From: Butyrivibrio sp.
GTDB lineage: Bacteria > Bacillota > Clostridia > Lachnospirales > Lachnospiraceae
Length of the DNA stretch: 64,000 bases
Direction: 5' to 3'
Assembly (NCBI GenBank): GCA_022486625.1
Contig: JAKVKH010000006.1
Span: forward strand, 1 to 64,000
Shown: in pieces, positions 51,780 to 60,496 of the stretch
How the letters are laid out: the number at the start of each line of letters is the position of its first letter
How positions within the stretch are numbered: position 1 is the first letter of the stretch
Program-made: the position numbers and the translations under genes
Notes under the pieces: generated by a model
Databases searched by the model: none
What the model saw: only the letters and a program-made list of their open reading frames with translations
Told to the model about the DNA's origin: nothing

Positions 51780-51794
51780 TAAAGGTGAAATTTC

Positions 51795-53279
51795 GTGAAT
51801 AAAAATGAACATGTGATAAAAACTGTATATGATGGCTCCATAGCACAGGAAATGGAGATTGAACCCGGAGATGTTTTACTGTCCATTAATGGAGAGGAAG
51901 TGGAAGATGTCTTTGACTACCGATATCTGATCAAGGACGAGAATGTGGATGTGCTGATTCGCAAGCCATCAGGGGAAGAATGGGAACTGGAAATTGAGAA
52001 GGACTATGACGATGATCTGGGCATGGAATTTGATAATGCACTGATGAGTGATTATCGTTCCTGCAGCAATAAATGTATCTTCTGTTTTATTGACCAGATG
52101 CCTCCGGGAATGAGGGAGACACTTTATTTCAAGGATGATGATTCAAGGCTTTCTTTTTTGCAGGGCAATTATATCACACTGACCAATATGGATGATAAAG
52201 CCGTAGACCGCATTATCAGAATGCAGCTGGCACCGATCAACATTTCGGTACAGACAACAAATCCTGAACTGCGCTGCAAAATGCTGAATAATCGTTTTGC
52301 AGGTGAGAAACTGAAATATCTGAAAAAGCTTTATGACGGTCATGTGGAAATGAATGGGCAGATTGTCTGCGTAAAAAATGTAAATGACGGCGAAGAGCTA
52401 AGACGCACCATCAACGATCTGATGCAGTATCTGCCGTTTATGCGAAGCGTATCGGTGGTTCCTGCCGGTATTACGAAATTCAGAAAGGGATTGTATCCGA
52501 TTGAGCTTTTTGACAAAGAGGAAGCAGGCGCAGTTATAGATCTGATCGAAAGTTATCAGCAGTCCTGCTATGAAAAATACGGTCTCCATTTTATTCATGC
52601 AAGTGATGAATGGTATATTACGGCAGGACGTGAGCTTCCCGAAGAAGAACGGTATGATGGCTATATTCAGCTGGAAAACGGTGTCGGCATGATGCGTTTG
52701 TTCATGACGGAATTTCAGGAGACACTGGAGGAAGCAGTGGAAGATCCCGAATATCCGCAGAAAAAGGATACGTTCTGCAGAACGCTTACGCTTGCAAGCG
52801 GAAGACTGGCATATCCGGTAATCCGTGATGCTGCACAGAAAATGATGGGGGCATTTCCGCAGATTAAAATTAATATATATGCAATCAGAAATGACTTTTT
52901 CGGAGAAACGATTACGGTATCAGGGCTGATCACAGGGCAGGATCTGGTAAAACAGATTCTGGAGCGCAGGGAGGCAGGAGAGGATCTGGGAGATGTACTG
53001 CAGATCCCGTCCAATATGCTGCGAATGGGAGAACAGGTCTTTCTGGATGATATGACGCTGCAGGAGGCGGAGCAGAAACTGAAGATGAAGGTAGTTCCGC
53101 AGGAGGAAGGCGGGAAAGCCTTTGTGGAGGCTGTTCTGAACCCGGATTACTGCATGAAGCGTGATAACAGTAATTTTGTATACATTAAGGCATTTGACCG
53201 TGATCATACGGAAGGAAAAGACAGCGAAGAGGCAGAAAAGAACGCTTGTCCGGAAAATGAAGATGGAACTGACAGATAG
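51795..53279 (+). CDS. DUF512/PDZ radical SAM protein
   Basis: This 494-residue protein has an N-terminal PDZ-like domain (about 1-70, IEPGDVLLSINGEEV), a radical SAM-type cysteine cluster in SCSNKCIFCFIDQMP (about 93-105) with the order C-x3-C-x2-C, and a C-terminal DUF512 domain. The family is conserved in Clostridia; its substrate is unknown. The start is GTG 51795 after AAAGGTG. Its 3' end contains the start of the threonine/serine exporter gene (53257 against stop 53279), coupling the two. Confidence 0.9.
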   Translation: MNKNEHVIKTVYDGSIAQEMEIEPGDVLLSINGEEVEDVFDYRYLIKDENVDVLIRKPSGEEWELEIEKDYDDDLGMEFDNALMSDYRSCSNKCIFCFIDQMPPGMRETLYFKDDDSRLSFLQGNYITLTNMDDKAVDRIIRMQLAPINISVQTTNPELRCKMLNNRFAGEKLKYLKKLYDGHVEMNGQIVCVKNVNDGEELRRTINDLMQYLPFMRSVSVVPAGITKFRKGLYPIELFDKEEAGAVIDLIESYQQSCYEKYGLHFIHASDEWYITAGRELPEEERYDGYIQLENGVGMMRLFMTEFQETLEEAVEDPEYPQKKDTFCRTLTLASGRLAYPVIRDAAQKMMGAFPQIKINIYAIRNDFFGETITVSGLITGQDLVKQILERREAGEDLGDVLQIPSNMLRMGEQVFLDDMTLQEAEQKLKMKVVPQEEGGKAFVEAVLNPDYCMKRDNSNFVYIKAFDRDHTEGKDSEEAEKNACPENEDGTDR

Positions 53280-54039
53280 GGAAATGAATCATCTGCTGCA
53301 TGCACTTCTTGATCTGGGAGAGACAATGCTGATATCCGGCGCAGAAATCAACCGGGTGGAGGATACGCTGATCAGGCTGGGAATGGCTTACGGCGCAAGG
53401 AAGATGAATGTATTTGTCATTACCTCCAGTATCGTCATTACCATGGCGTTTCCGGAGGAACTTGAAGTGACACAGACGCGTAGAATTCTTGACTGTGCAG
53501 GCAATGATTTTACAAGGCTTGAACAGCTCAATCATCTGAGCAGAACCTGCTGCAGAGAGCAGTACAGCGTTGCAGAGTTTCAGCAGAAAATTGATGAAAT
53601 CCGGAATGAACCGGTTTCTGACTGGCCTCTTTTTACGGGCAGTATGCTGGGAACTTTCAGTTTCGCCATCTTTTTCGGAGGAACAGTATGGGATGGAATT
53701 ATTGCTGCAGGTTTTGCAGTGGCAATCTGTTTTCTGCAGAAATATATGCGCAGAATCTGCCCGAATACCATGGTGTTCAATCTGCTGACCGCGTTTCTGA
53801 TTGGTCTTGGGATCACACTTCTGGCAGGAGCGGTTCCGGGGCTTCATTCTGATAAGATCATGATCGGTGATATCATGTTGCTGATTCCCGGTATTGCAAT
53901 GACAAATGCAATACGTGATGTCCTGGTAGGAGATACGATTTCCGGCGCCATGCGACTGATTGAGAGTCTTCTCTGGGCAGGTTCTCTTGCCTGTGGCTTT
54001 ATGATTTCCATGTGGATTCTGGGAGGTGCAGTGAGATGA
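53257..54039 (+). CDS. Threonine/serine exporter, ThrE N-terminal part (DUF1212)
   Basis: This 260-residue protein has a cytoplasmic N-terminal region (residues 1-120, ISGAEINRVEDTL, the typical ThrE opening) and about four to five transmembrane segments (130-255) with IMLLIPGIAMTNAIRD. It corresponds to the N-terminal half of the ThrE exporter, here as a separate gene. ATG 53257 lies inside the DUF512 gene, preceded by no clear ribosome site. Its stop overlaps the next start as ATGA (54036-54039). Confidence 0.9.
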   Translation: MKMELTDREMNHLLHALLDLGETMLISGAEINRVEDTLIRLGMAYGARKMNVFVITSSIVITMAFPEELEVTQTRRILDCAGNDFTRLEQLNHLSRTCCREQYSVAEFQQKIDEIRNEPVSDWPLFTGSMLGTFSFAIFFGGTVWDGIIAAGFAVAICFLQKYMRRICPNTMVFNLLTAFLIGLGITLLAGAVPGLHSDKIMIGDIMLLIPGIAMTNAIRDVLVGDTISGAMRLIESLLWAGSLACGFMISMWILGGAVR

Positions 54040-54509
54040 CAGTCAGTGAGATAATCCTGCAGCTGGTAATGGCATTTGCCGGCTCTGTCGGATTTACGAT
54101 TCTGTTCCGGCTGCGCAGACAGCTGATTATTCCTGCATCACTTGGCGGGTGCCTGAGCTGGGGGATTTATCTGCTTGCGCATCTTCATTACAATATCTTT
54201 TTTGCCTGCCTGATTGCATCTGCGTTCGCTGCGCTGTATTCAGAGCTTCTTGCCAGAATCAGGAAGGCGCCGGTTACGCTGTTTTTTATTTCAGCAGTAA
54301 TACCGCTGATTCCGGGAAGCACACTGTATTACACAATGAGCTATGCAGTGCAGCGCAACTGGGAAAAGGCAGGAGAATATGGGAATATGACATTGCAGTA
54401 TGCATTTGCCATTGCAGTAGGCATCAGTCTGATCTGGGCATTGTTCAGTATGAGGCAGAAAATCCGTAAGGGGGATGACATGAAAATGGATAAAAAGGAT
54501 AGAACATGA
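54036..54509 (+). CDS. Threonine/serine exporter, ThrE C-terminal part (DUF3815)
   Basis: This 157-residue protein has four to five transmembrane segments and the pattern of the ThrE C-terminal module: GFTILFRLRRQLIIPASLGG early and IPLIPGSTLYYTM in the middle. It completes the exporter with the upstream protein. ATG 54036 follows GGGAGGTGC and overlaps the previous stop by four bases; the earlier in-frame ATG at 54012 lacks a site. The product ends in a basic, charged tail. Confidence 0.9.
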   Translation: MTVSEIILQLVMAFAGSVGFTILFRLRRQLIIPASLGGCLSWGIYLLAHLHYNIFFACLIASAFAALYSELLARIRKAPVTLFFISAVIPLIPGSTLYYTMSYAVQRNWEKAGEYGNMTLQYAFAIAVGISLIWALFSMRQKIRKGDDMKMDKKDRT

Positions 54510-54702
54510 GAAGAGAATAACCCCCGAATTTTAGGAAGAAATGTTGCCATGCATGCAAATTAACGGGAATAATTATTTTTGTGTTCGCTTTTTTGTCAAC
54601 AAATGCTGTTGTCTTTTACAAAATTAATAGTAATATAAACTCTGTTACCCTGAAAAAATTGGAAGTAATCTGACATCAGGGACGGGAGATTGATCTGGTA
54701 GC

Positions 54703-56262
54703 ATGAAAAAGACATTGGGTTTAGCGGGAGTAGTGGCGATTGCAGTACTTGCGGTCATTTATATCGGTTTTTCGTTGTTCTTTATGAATCATTTTCAGTT
54801 TCATACGATGTTGAATGATCAGAATGTTTCAATGAAAACAGAAAAGGAAATTGAAAAACAGCTCAGCAGTGAAGCTGAGAATTATCAGATAACGATTACG
54901 GGAAGAAACGATCTGAAGGCGACCATATCAGCGAAGGAGATTTCTCTCCAGCCTGTATTTGATGGTAAAATTGAACAGTTGCAGAAAAGTGCGAATGCAT
55001 TTGCCTGGCCGGTAAGTCTTTTTGTTACCAGAACATACCAGAATGATTCAGTTGCGGATTATTCGGAAGATGAACTTTCACAGAAGATAAGTGGTCTTGC
55101 ATTCTGGGATGCATCTAATGTGACAGCTCCTGCAGATGCAACATATGCGTATCAGAACGGCAGTTATCAGATTGTTCCGGAAGTGGAAGGAACAACGCTG
55201 AACCGTGAGCAGACGGTAAAGGCAATTACATCGGCAGTCGGCGGAATGGAAGAAGAACTGTCGCTGGAAGATGCGGGATGCTATCAGGCTCCTGCAGTGC
55301 GTAAGGATGATGAAAATCTTAAAAAGACAGTGGCCGGTCTGAATCAGTTTGTCGGAACCACGATTACGTTTGCATTCGGAGATCAGACGGAAGTGCTGAA
55401 CGGAGATCTGATCAAGGATTGGCTGACAGTCAGCGGAACAGATGTGAAACTGAATGAAGATCAGGTCAAAGCGTATGTGAAGACGCTTGCACAAAAATAT
55501 GATACATTTGGCAGCAGCAGAAGTTTTCATACAGCATCAGGTAAGGATATCACGGTAAACGGTGGTGATTACGGCTGGTGGATGGATCGCGATTCAACAA
55601 CAAAGGCAATTATCCAGGCACTTACCGCGCAGAAGAGCGGAGCAATGACACCGGTGTATTATGCAACAGCTGCAGTATATGGAACTCCTGATTATGGAAA
55701 CAGCTACGTGGAAGTAGATCTTGATGCACAGCATGTGTATGTATATAAAGACGGAAAACAGGTTGTCAGTACAGACTGTGTATCCGGTAAGGCGGTAGTC
55801 GGACACGGAACGCCGGATGGAACCTATTCTATTACCTATAAGGAAAAAGATGCCACATTGGTTGGAGAAAATTACAGTTCACCTGTAAAGTTCTGGATGC
55901 CTTTTAATGGAAATATCGGGCTTCATGATGCATCCTGGAGAAGCAGTTTTGGTGGCACAATTTATGTCAATGGCGGTTCACATGGCTGTATAAACCTTCC
56001 ATCAAAAAAAGCAGGAGAAATCTTTGCTGCTGTGGAAAAAGGTGAAGCAGTAGTCGTACATGGAGGAATGACGCAGGATCAGGCAAGAGCATTTGACCGG
56101 AAAGGAAAGGATGATGCTTCTGCAGGAGCGGATGCATCAGCAGTTTCCGGTACAAGTGCATCTGCAGCGACTCCTGTGCCGGCGCCTGATGCTATCACAG
56201 GCAGCACTGCAGTAACGGCGCCTGTAGCACAGGCAACTGCCGGGGCAGATACAGTACAGTAA
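54703..56262 (+). CDS. L,D-transpeptidase with peptidoglycan-binding region
   Basis: This 519-residue protein has one N-terminal membrane segment (about 6-27), an extracytoplasmic region (40-310) resembling the PG_binding_4 repeats that precede clostridial L,D-transpeptidases, a YkuD catalytic domain (about 330-450) with H-G-C-I-N-L-P (nucleophile C429 in GSHGCINLPS), and an Ala/Ser/Pro-rich tail. It forms 3-3 crosslinks in peptidoglycan. ATG 54703 follows GGGAGATTGA. A strong terminator lies 30 bases after the stop, so it is the last gene of its transcript. The 193 bases before it hold an A/T-rich, promoter-like region. Confidence 0.95.
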   Translation: MKKTLGLAGVVAIAVLAVIYIGFSLFFMNHFQFHTMLNDQNVSMKTEKEIEKQLSSEAENYQITITGRNDLKATISAKEISLQPVFDGKIEQLQKSANAFAWPVSLFVTRTYQNDSVADYSEDELSQKISGLAFWDASNVTAPADATYAYQNGSYQIVPEVEGTTLNREQTVKAITSAVGGMEEELSLEDAGCYQAPAVRKDDENLKKTVAGLNQFVGTTITFAFGDQTEVLNGDLIKDWLTVSGTDVKLNEDQVKAYVKTLAQKYDTFGSSRSFHTASGKDITVNGGDYGWWMDRDSTTKAIIQALTAQKSGAMTPVYYATAAVYGTPDYGNSYVEVDLDAQHVYVYKDGKQVVSTDCVSGKAVVGHGTPDGTYSITYKEKDATLVGENYSSPVKFWMPFNGNIGLHDASWRSSFGGTIYVNGGSHGCINLPSKKAGEIFAAVEKGEAVVVHGGMTQDQARAFDRKGKDDASAGADASAVSGTSASAATPVPAPDAITGSTAVTAPVAQATAGADTVQ

Positions 56263-56292
56263 ATGAAAGAAAATGCAATGAAGTATTAAAAA

Positions 56293-56331
56293 AGCTGTGA
56301 AAAATGAATTTCATTTTTCACAGCTTTTTTT
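56293..56331 (+). terminator. Strong intrinsic terminator after the L,D-transpeptidase
   Basis: AGCTGTGAAAAATGA (56293-56307) pairs perfectly over 15 bases with its complement at 56311-56325, with a 3-base loop, followed by seven T residues. Confidence 0.95.
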
Positions 56332-56359
56332 GCCGAGTACTGTAATTTTTTGGGAGGAG

Positions 56360-56435
56360 GGGTCGTTCAGCGGGGAACTGAACGACCCGGTATGAAAAAA
56401 GTTTTGTTGGGGATTCAGAAGCTTTCTCGCTTCTG
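56360..56435. repeat. Two palindromic hairpins in the intergenic region
   Basis: GGGTCGTTCAG (56360-56370) pairs with CTGAACGACCC (56378-56388) over 11 perfect bases with a seven-base G-rich loop. CAGAAGC (56416-56422) pairs with GCTTCTG (56429-56435). No gene is present. They follow a transcription terminator, so they are either DNA-level palindromes or part of a separate small RNA. Confidence 0.55.
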
Positions 56436-56587
56436 ATGTTATTTATATTACAGGAGTTTTATGTCAGAACTGTGTACAATTTCTAAAGCAATTCTAAAGG
56501 AAAATGAAAAAAAACAGGAAGGAAATGGGTACAGTTTATGAACTGAAAGTGGATTAATTGCCACAGAACGGGAGGGGTATGGTATCA

Positions 56588-56640
56588 TTAAATGCAGGTG
56601 CAGTGGCACCTGCATTTAAAAGAGGTTGCAAGCAACCTCT
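56588..56640. repeat. Adjacent perfect palindromes before the tandem repeats
   Basis: TTAAATGCAGGTGC (56588-56601) pairs perfectly over 14 bases with its complement at 56606-56619 (loop of 4). One base further, AGAGGTTGC (56621-56629) pairs with GCAACCTCT (56632-56640) with a 2-base loop. The second arm is also the first bases of the 38-bp tandem repeat. Such palindromes can stall replication or act in recombination. Confidence 0.7.
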
Positions 56641-56775
56641 GAGAATGATGGGGTTCCGGATTGAACAAAGCAACCTCTGAGAATGATGGGGTTCCGGGTT
56701 GAACAAAGCAACCTCTGAGAATGATGGGGTTCCGAATTGAACTTTGTGGCCTCTGAGAAGGATGGGGTTCACATT
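56632..56775. repeat. 38-bp tandem repeat, about 3.8 copies
   Basis: Units start at 56632, 56670, 56708 and 56746, exactly 38 bases apart. The first three share GCAACCTCTGAGAATGATGG followed by GGTTCCG and TTGAACAAA with one or two changes; the fourth is degenerate (GTGGCCTCTGAGAAGGATGG). The array ends just before the Dabb gene's ribosome site. Its complement keeps an open frame over the array, a by-product of the repeat and not a gene. Confidence 0.85.
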
Positions 56776-56790
56776 AAGGGAGGATGGATT

Positions 56791-57093
56791 ATGGTAAAGC
56801 ATATTATTTTATGGCAGTTGAAGGATGAGCTGACGCAGGAGCAGAAGGCAGAAGTCAGGCAGGAGATCAAGACGGGACTTGAAAACCTTAAGGGAAAAGT
56901 CCCAGGGCTTATGGAGATACATGTACAGACGCAGTTTCTGGCTTCATCCAATGCAGATGTCATGCTGGATGCAACACTGACAGATGAGGCGGCACTGAAA
57001 GGTTATGCGGTTCATCCGGCACATGTTGCAGTGGCAGACGGCAAGGTACGTCCATATACGAAGAGTCGTGTCTGCATGGATTATGAAATCTGA
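56791..57093 (+). CDS. Dabb (stress responsive alpha/beta barrel) protein
   Basis: This 100-residue protein has MVKHIILWQLKDE and the length and pattern of dimeric Dabb-domain proteins (VKHIVLWKLK is the usual opening), with the HPAHVAVADGKVRPY region in the second half. The function of the bacterial members is unclear; a heat- or stress-response or a small-molecule-binding role has been proposed for others. ATG 56791 follows GGGAGGATGG. The start lies 16 bases after the tandem repeat, so the repeat may affect its expression. Confidence 0.85.
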   Translation: MVKHIILWQLKDELTQEQKAEVRQEIKTGLENLKGKVPGLMEIHVQTQFLASSNADVMLDATLTDEAALKGYAVHPAHVAVADGKVRPYTKSRVCMDYEI

Positions 57094-57231
57094 AGGGCAG
57101 AGACAGCCTGACTGATCTTATTTTATCAATTACAGGCATTATCCGGCACTATTTTGCGGATGCTGCTGTGTTCAGCATATGAATCATACAGTAAAATAAA
57201 TTTAAAAATTCACACAGAAAAGGGGAAGGAA

Positions 57232-58521
57232 ATGGGAATTATCAGAGCAGCTGTATCATCAGCAAAAAGTGTACTGGCAGATGAATGGAGAGAATATTTC
57301 TATTGTAATGCAATGGATCCGGATGTACTTGTTGTGAAGGGCAGTAAAAGAAGCGGCAAGGGGAACAGTAATACAAAGGGAAGTGACAATGTGATCTCCA
57401 ACGGTTCCATTATCGCCATCAATGAAGGACAGTGTGCGCTGATCGTGGATCAGGGAAAGGTAGTCGATATCTGTGCGGAAACAGGAGAATTTCTGTATGA
57501 TACATCGTCACAGCCATCTATATTCTATGGCGGTCTGGGCAAGGGAATTGAAGACAGTTTCGGACAGTTTGGCATGCGGGTCGGATTTGGCGGAGATACG
57601 GCTACGGATCAACGCATCTATTTTGTAAATATCAAGGATATTATCAGCAATAAATATGGTACACCGGAGCCTGTTCCATTTCGTGTGGTAGATCAGAATA
57701 TCGGACTCGATGTGGACATTTCCATTCGCTGTCATGGGGAGTATTCCTACAAAATTGTAAATCCGATTCTGTTCTATGCAAATGTATGCGGAAATGTGGA
57801 AACAGATTACAGACGTGAACAGATAGATTCGCAGCTCAAGACGGAGCTGTTGACTGCGCTGCAGCCGGCATTTGGCAAGCTTTCGGAAATGGGAATCAGG
57901 TACAGTTCACTTCCGGTTCATGCAATGGAAATGGCAGATGCATTGAATGAAATTCTTTCAGGAAAATGGCAGAAGACATATGGAATTGTGATCAGTGCAT
58001 TCGGAATCAGTTCGGCAACTGCTTCCGAGGAAGATGAAGCAATGATTAAGGAGCTGCAGAAAGGTGCAGTTCTCAGAAACCCGGGAATGGCAGCGGCGGC
58101 GCTTACGGCGGCACAGGCAGAGGCAATGAAGAGCGCAGCAGCCAATACGGCGACCGGGCCGATGTTTGCTTTTTCCAATATGAATGCAGCAAGTGCAGCA
58201 GGCGGAATCAATACACAGCAGCTGTTTCAGATGGAGCAGGAGAACAGACAGATGAGCAACCAGCAGGCAATGATGCAGCAACAGCTTGCAGCGCAGCAGG
58301 CGATGATGCAGCAGAGCATGGCACAGCAGACCCGGCCTGATCAGACAAAGGCATCGGCTCAGTCGGCTTCCTGGACCTGTGAATGCGGCATGGTCAATAC
58401 CGGAAATTTCTGCTCCAACTGTGGAAAATCCAGACCGAAGCCGGCTTCCTGGACCTGCAGCTGCGGTACGGTCAATACCGGAAATTTCTGTTCCAACTGT
58501 GGAAAACCAAGAAATGCATAA
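57232..58521 (+). CDS. SPFH-domain protein with tandem zinc ribbons (YdjI-like)
   Basis: This 429-residue protein has an SPFH (band 7) type domain (about 20-270; GSIIAINEGQCALIVDQGKVVDICAE), a coiled/low-complexity region rich in Ala, Gln and Met (290-390), and two C-terminal zinc ribbons: CECGMVNTGNFCSNCGK and CSCGTVNTGNFCSNCGK, each C-x-C...C-x2-C, evidently duplicated. It is closest in layout to Bacillus YdjI (virion-core-like SPFH). SPFH proteins build membrane-associated cages. ATG 57232 follows AGGGGAAGG. It is followed by a zinc-ribbon protein and a TPM protein in the same direction. Confidence 0.85.
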   Translation: MGIIRAAVSSAKSVLADEWREYFYCNAMDPDVLVVKGSKRSGKGNSNTKGSDNVISNGSIIAINEGQCALIVDQGKVVDICAETGEFLYDTSSQPSIFYGGLGKGIEDSFGQFGMRVGFGGDTATDQRIYFVNIKDIISNKYGTPEPVPFRVVDQNIGLDVDISIRCHGEYSYKIVNPILFYANVCGNVETDYRREQIDSQLKTELLTALQPAFGKLSEMGIRYSSLPVHAMEMADALNEILSGKWQKTYGIVISAFGISSATASEEDEAMIKELQKGAVLRNPGMAAAALTAAQAEAMKSAAANTATGPMFAFSNMNAASAAGGINTQQLFQMEQENRQMSNQQAMMQQQLAAQQAMMQQSMAQQTRPDQTKASAQSASWTCECGMVNTGNFCSNCGKSRPKPASWTCSCGTVNTGNFCSNCGKPRNA

Positions 58522-58566
58522 GCAGACACACTTGTATCAAATAAAGACGGGAGAGCTCACTTCATA

Positions 58567-59625
58567 ATGGCAACGCAGGAATATAAATGCCCCGCATGTG
58601 GCGGGGCAATGGAATTTGATACAAAAGAGCAGAAGCTGAAGTGCCCTTATTGTGACACGGTAATGTCACTTGAAGAATATAAAAAGGTCGCAGGGAAAGC
58701 CTCTGAAAATAAGATGACAGATGAGCATGCGCAGCAGGCGGGATTTGATCAGAAACAGTCAGTCTATATCTGCGAGTCATGCGGAGGAGAGATTATTGCA
58801 GATCAGCAGACAGGAGCAACAACCTGCCCGTTCTGCGGGAATCATGTTGTGTTTAAGGAAATTTTTGAAGAAGGAAGAAAGCCGGATTATGTCATTCCAT
58901 TTCAGATGGGTAAAGAGGATGCAAAAACAAAATATCGTTCCTATGTGAAGAACAAGTGGCTTTTGCCAAAGGTTTTTTCAAAAGAAAATCATATTGATGA
59001 GATCAAGGGTGTTTATATTCCATTCTGGCTGTATGATGCTGATGTCAGTGTGGATGCAGACTATGAGGGAACCAACCGGAAATTCTGGAGTGACAGTAAT
59101 TATAATTATACAGACACCAGTTATTATGATGTGGTCAGAAGAGGTACGATGACTTTTTCACAGGTGCCGGTAGATGGCTCTGAGAAAATGCCGAATGATC
59201 TGACGGAATCCATAGAGCCTTTTCTGGCAAAAGATTTCAAACCATATGATGGCGGTTATCTGGCAGGCTTTCTGGCAAATAAGTATGATGTGGATGAAAA
59301 AGAGTCAGAGCAGCGTGCACTTGAGAGAATCCGAAAAGGAGCAGAGGATATTGTCAGGGAGACGGTCAGTGGCTATGATTCGGTCAGAACAGTAAACAGT
59401 CAGGTGACATCTGATCATCTGGAGGCAAAATATGCGCTTTATCCGGTTTGGCTTTTGTCTACAACATGGAAAGATCAGCATTATCTTTTTGCAATGAACG
59501 GGCAGACCGGTAAGTTTGTCGGAAATCTTCCGGTATGCAAGGTAACAGCAGTAAAGTATTATCTGATGTTTGCAGCAGCCTTTTCAGGAATAGCGCTGTT
59601 ACTGGAATGGATTTTCAGATTCTGA
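58567..59625 (+). CDS. TFIIB-type zinc ribbon membrane protein (YdjG-like)
   Basis: This 352-residue protein opens with two zinc ribbons: CPACGGAMEFDTKEQKLKCPYC (residues 8-29) and CESCGGEIIADQQTGATTCPFC (about 70-92), followed by a long soluble domain and a C-terminal hydrophobic segment (about 325-345). It resembles Bacillus YdjG. It lies 45 bases after the SPFH gene and 18 before the TPM gene, so the three are probably one operon. ATG 58567 follows GGGAGAGC. Function is inferred from the Bacillus set, which recruits PspA to the membrane under stress. Confidence 0.85.
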   Translation: MATQEYKCPACGGAMEFDTKEQKLKCPYCDTVMSLEEYKKVAGKASENKMTDEHAQQAGFDQKQSVYICESCGGEIIADQQTGATTCPFCGNHVVFKEIFEEGRKPDYVIPFQMGKEDAKTKYRSYVKNKWLLPKVFSKENHIDEIKGVYIPFWLYDADVSVDADYEGTNRKFWSDSNYNYTDTSYYDVVRRGTMTFSQVPVDGSEKMPNDLTESIEPFLAKDFKPYDGGYLAGFLANKYDVDEKESEQRALERIRKGAEDIVRETVSGYDSVRTVNSQVTSDHLEAKYALYPVWLLSTTWKDQHYLFAMNGQTGKFVGNLPVCKVTAVKYYLMFAAAFSGIALLLEWIFRF

Positions 59626-59643
59626 TGCCTGGGAGAGAACGAA

Positions 59644-60474
59644 ATGAAAATGAATAAAAAAATAGTAAAAACCGGCATTCTGATGCTGATGATCTGGATG
59701 CTGCTGATGGTGCTGCCTTCTATGGGAAAGCATGCGCAGGCGGCAGGAACAGCAGGGGCATATGTTGTGGATGATGCAGGACTGCTGACGGATGCGGAGA
59801 AGGAAACACTGCAGGTACAGATGCAGGAGATCAGCAGGCAGTATGACTGTGAAATTGCGGTTGTGACGGTAAATTCCTATGACCAGTCCAATATTACGGC
59901 GTTCGCAGATGATACTTCGGATCAGAATGATTTCGGCTATGGTAAATCAGATGGTGGAATTTTGTTTGCCATCAGTATGGGAGACCAGAAGTGGGCGATT
60001 TCCACATATGGTACTGCCATCAGTACATTTACGGATGCCGGACAGAAATATATTACCGATCGGGTGGTATCAAAGCTGTCCGATGGAGATTACAGCGATG
60101 CATTTACACAGTTTGCAACATTGTGCGACAAATTCCTGAAGCAGGATCAGGTGGGAGATCCTTACGATGTCGGGAACATGCCGCGAAGGGATGTTACAGT
60201 ATTGGCTGTCCTGGTATGTATTATGATCGGATGTGCGACGGCAGCGGTTCCGATCTGGATCATGGTTTCAGACCTTAAGACCGTGCATTTTGATGACAGC
60301 GCTGAAGGTTATGAGAATAAAAACACCATAAAAATGAGTGTAAAGGAAGACCGGTTCTTAAGACATCTGGTGACCAGAACACCGAGACCAAAGGACAGTG
60401 ATTCGTCCGGTGGCAGCAGCGTACACACTTCTTCTTCCGGTTCTTCACATGGTGGCAGCAGTGGCAGCTTTTGA
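59644..60474 (+). CDS. TPM-domain protein (YgcG/YdjH-like)
   Basis: This 276-residue protein has a signal peptide or membrane segment (about 8-25), an extracytoplasmic TPM domain (35-160; VVDDAGLLTDAEKETL and DFGYGKSDGGILFAISM), a transmembrane segment (190-213), and a Ser/Gly-rich C-terminus (SSGGSS, SHGGSSGSF). TPM (TLP18.3, Psb32, MOLO-1) proteins act in membrane protein quality control in several systems. It corresponds to Bacillus YdjH. ATG 59644 follows GGGAGAGAAC. It converges on the YhcC-type gene 22 bases away. Confidence 0.9.
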   Translation: MKMNKKIVKTGILMLMIWMLLMVLPSMGKHAQAAGTAGAYVVDDAGLLTDAEKETLQVQMQEISRQYDCEIAVVTVNSYDQSNITAFADDTSDQNDFGYGKSDGGILFAISMGDQKWAISTYGTAISTFTDAGQKYITDRVVSKLSDGDYSDAFTQFATLCDKFLKQDQVGDPYDVGNMPRRDVTVLAVLVCIMIGCATAAVPIWIMVSDLKTVHFDDSAEGYENKNTIKMSVKEDRFLRHLVTRTPRPKDSDSSGGSSVHTSSSGSSHGGSSGSF

Positions 60475-60496
60475 TTCTGAAAACGGAAGTACAGTT

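Noticed and set aside
56554..56802. Minus-strand open frame over the 38-bp tandem repeats
   Set aside because: The peptide is periodic because of the DNA repeat and has no ribosome site or family.
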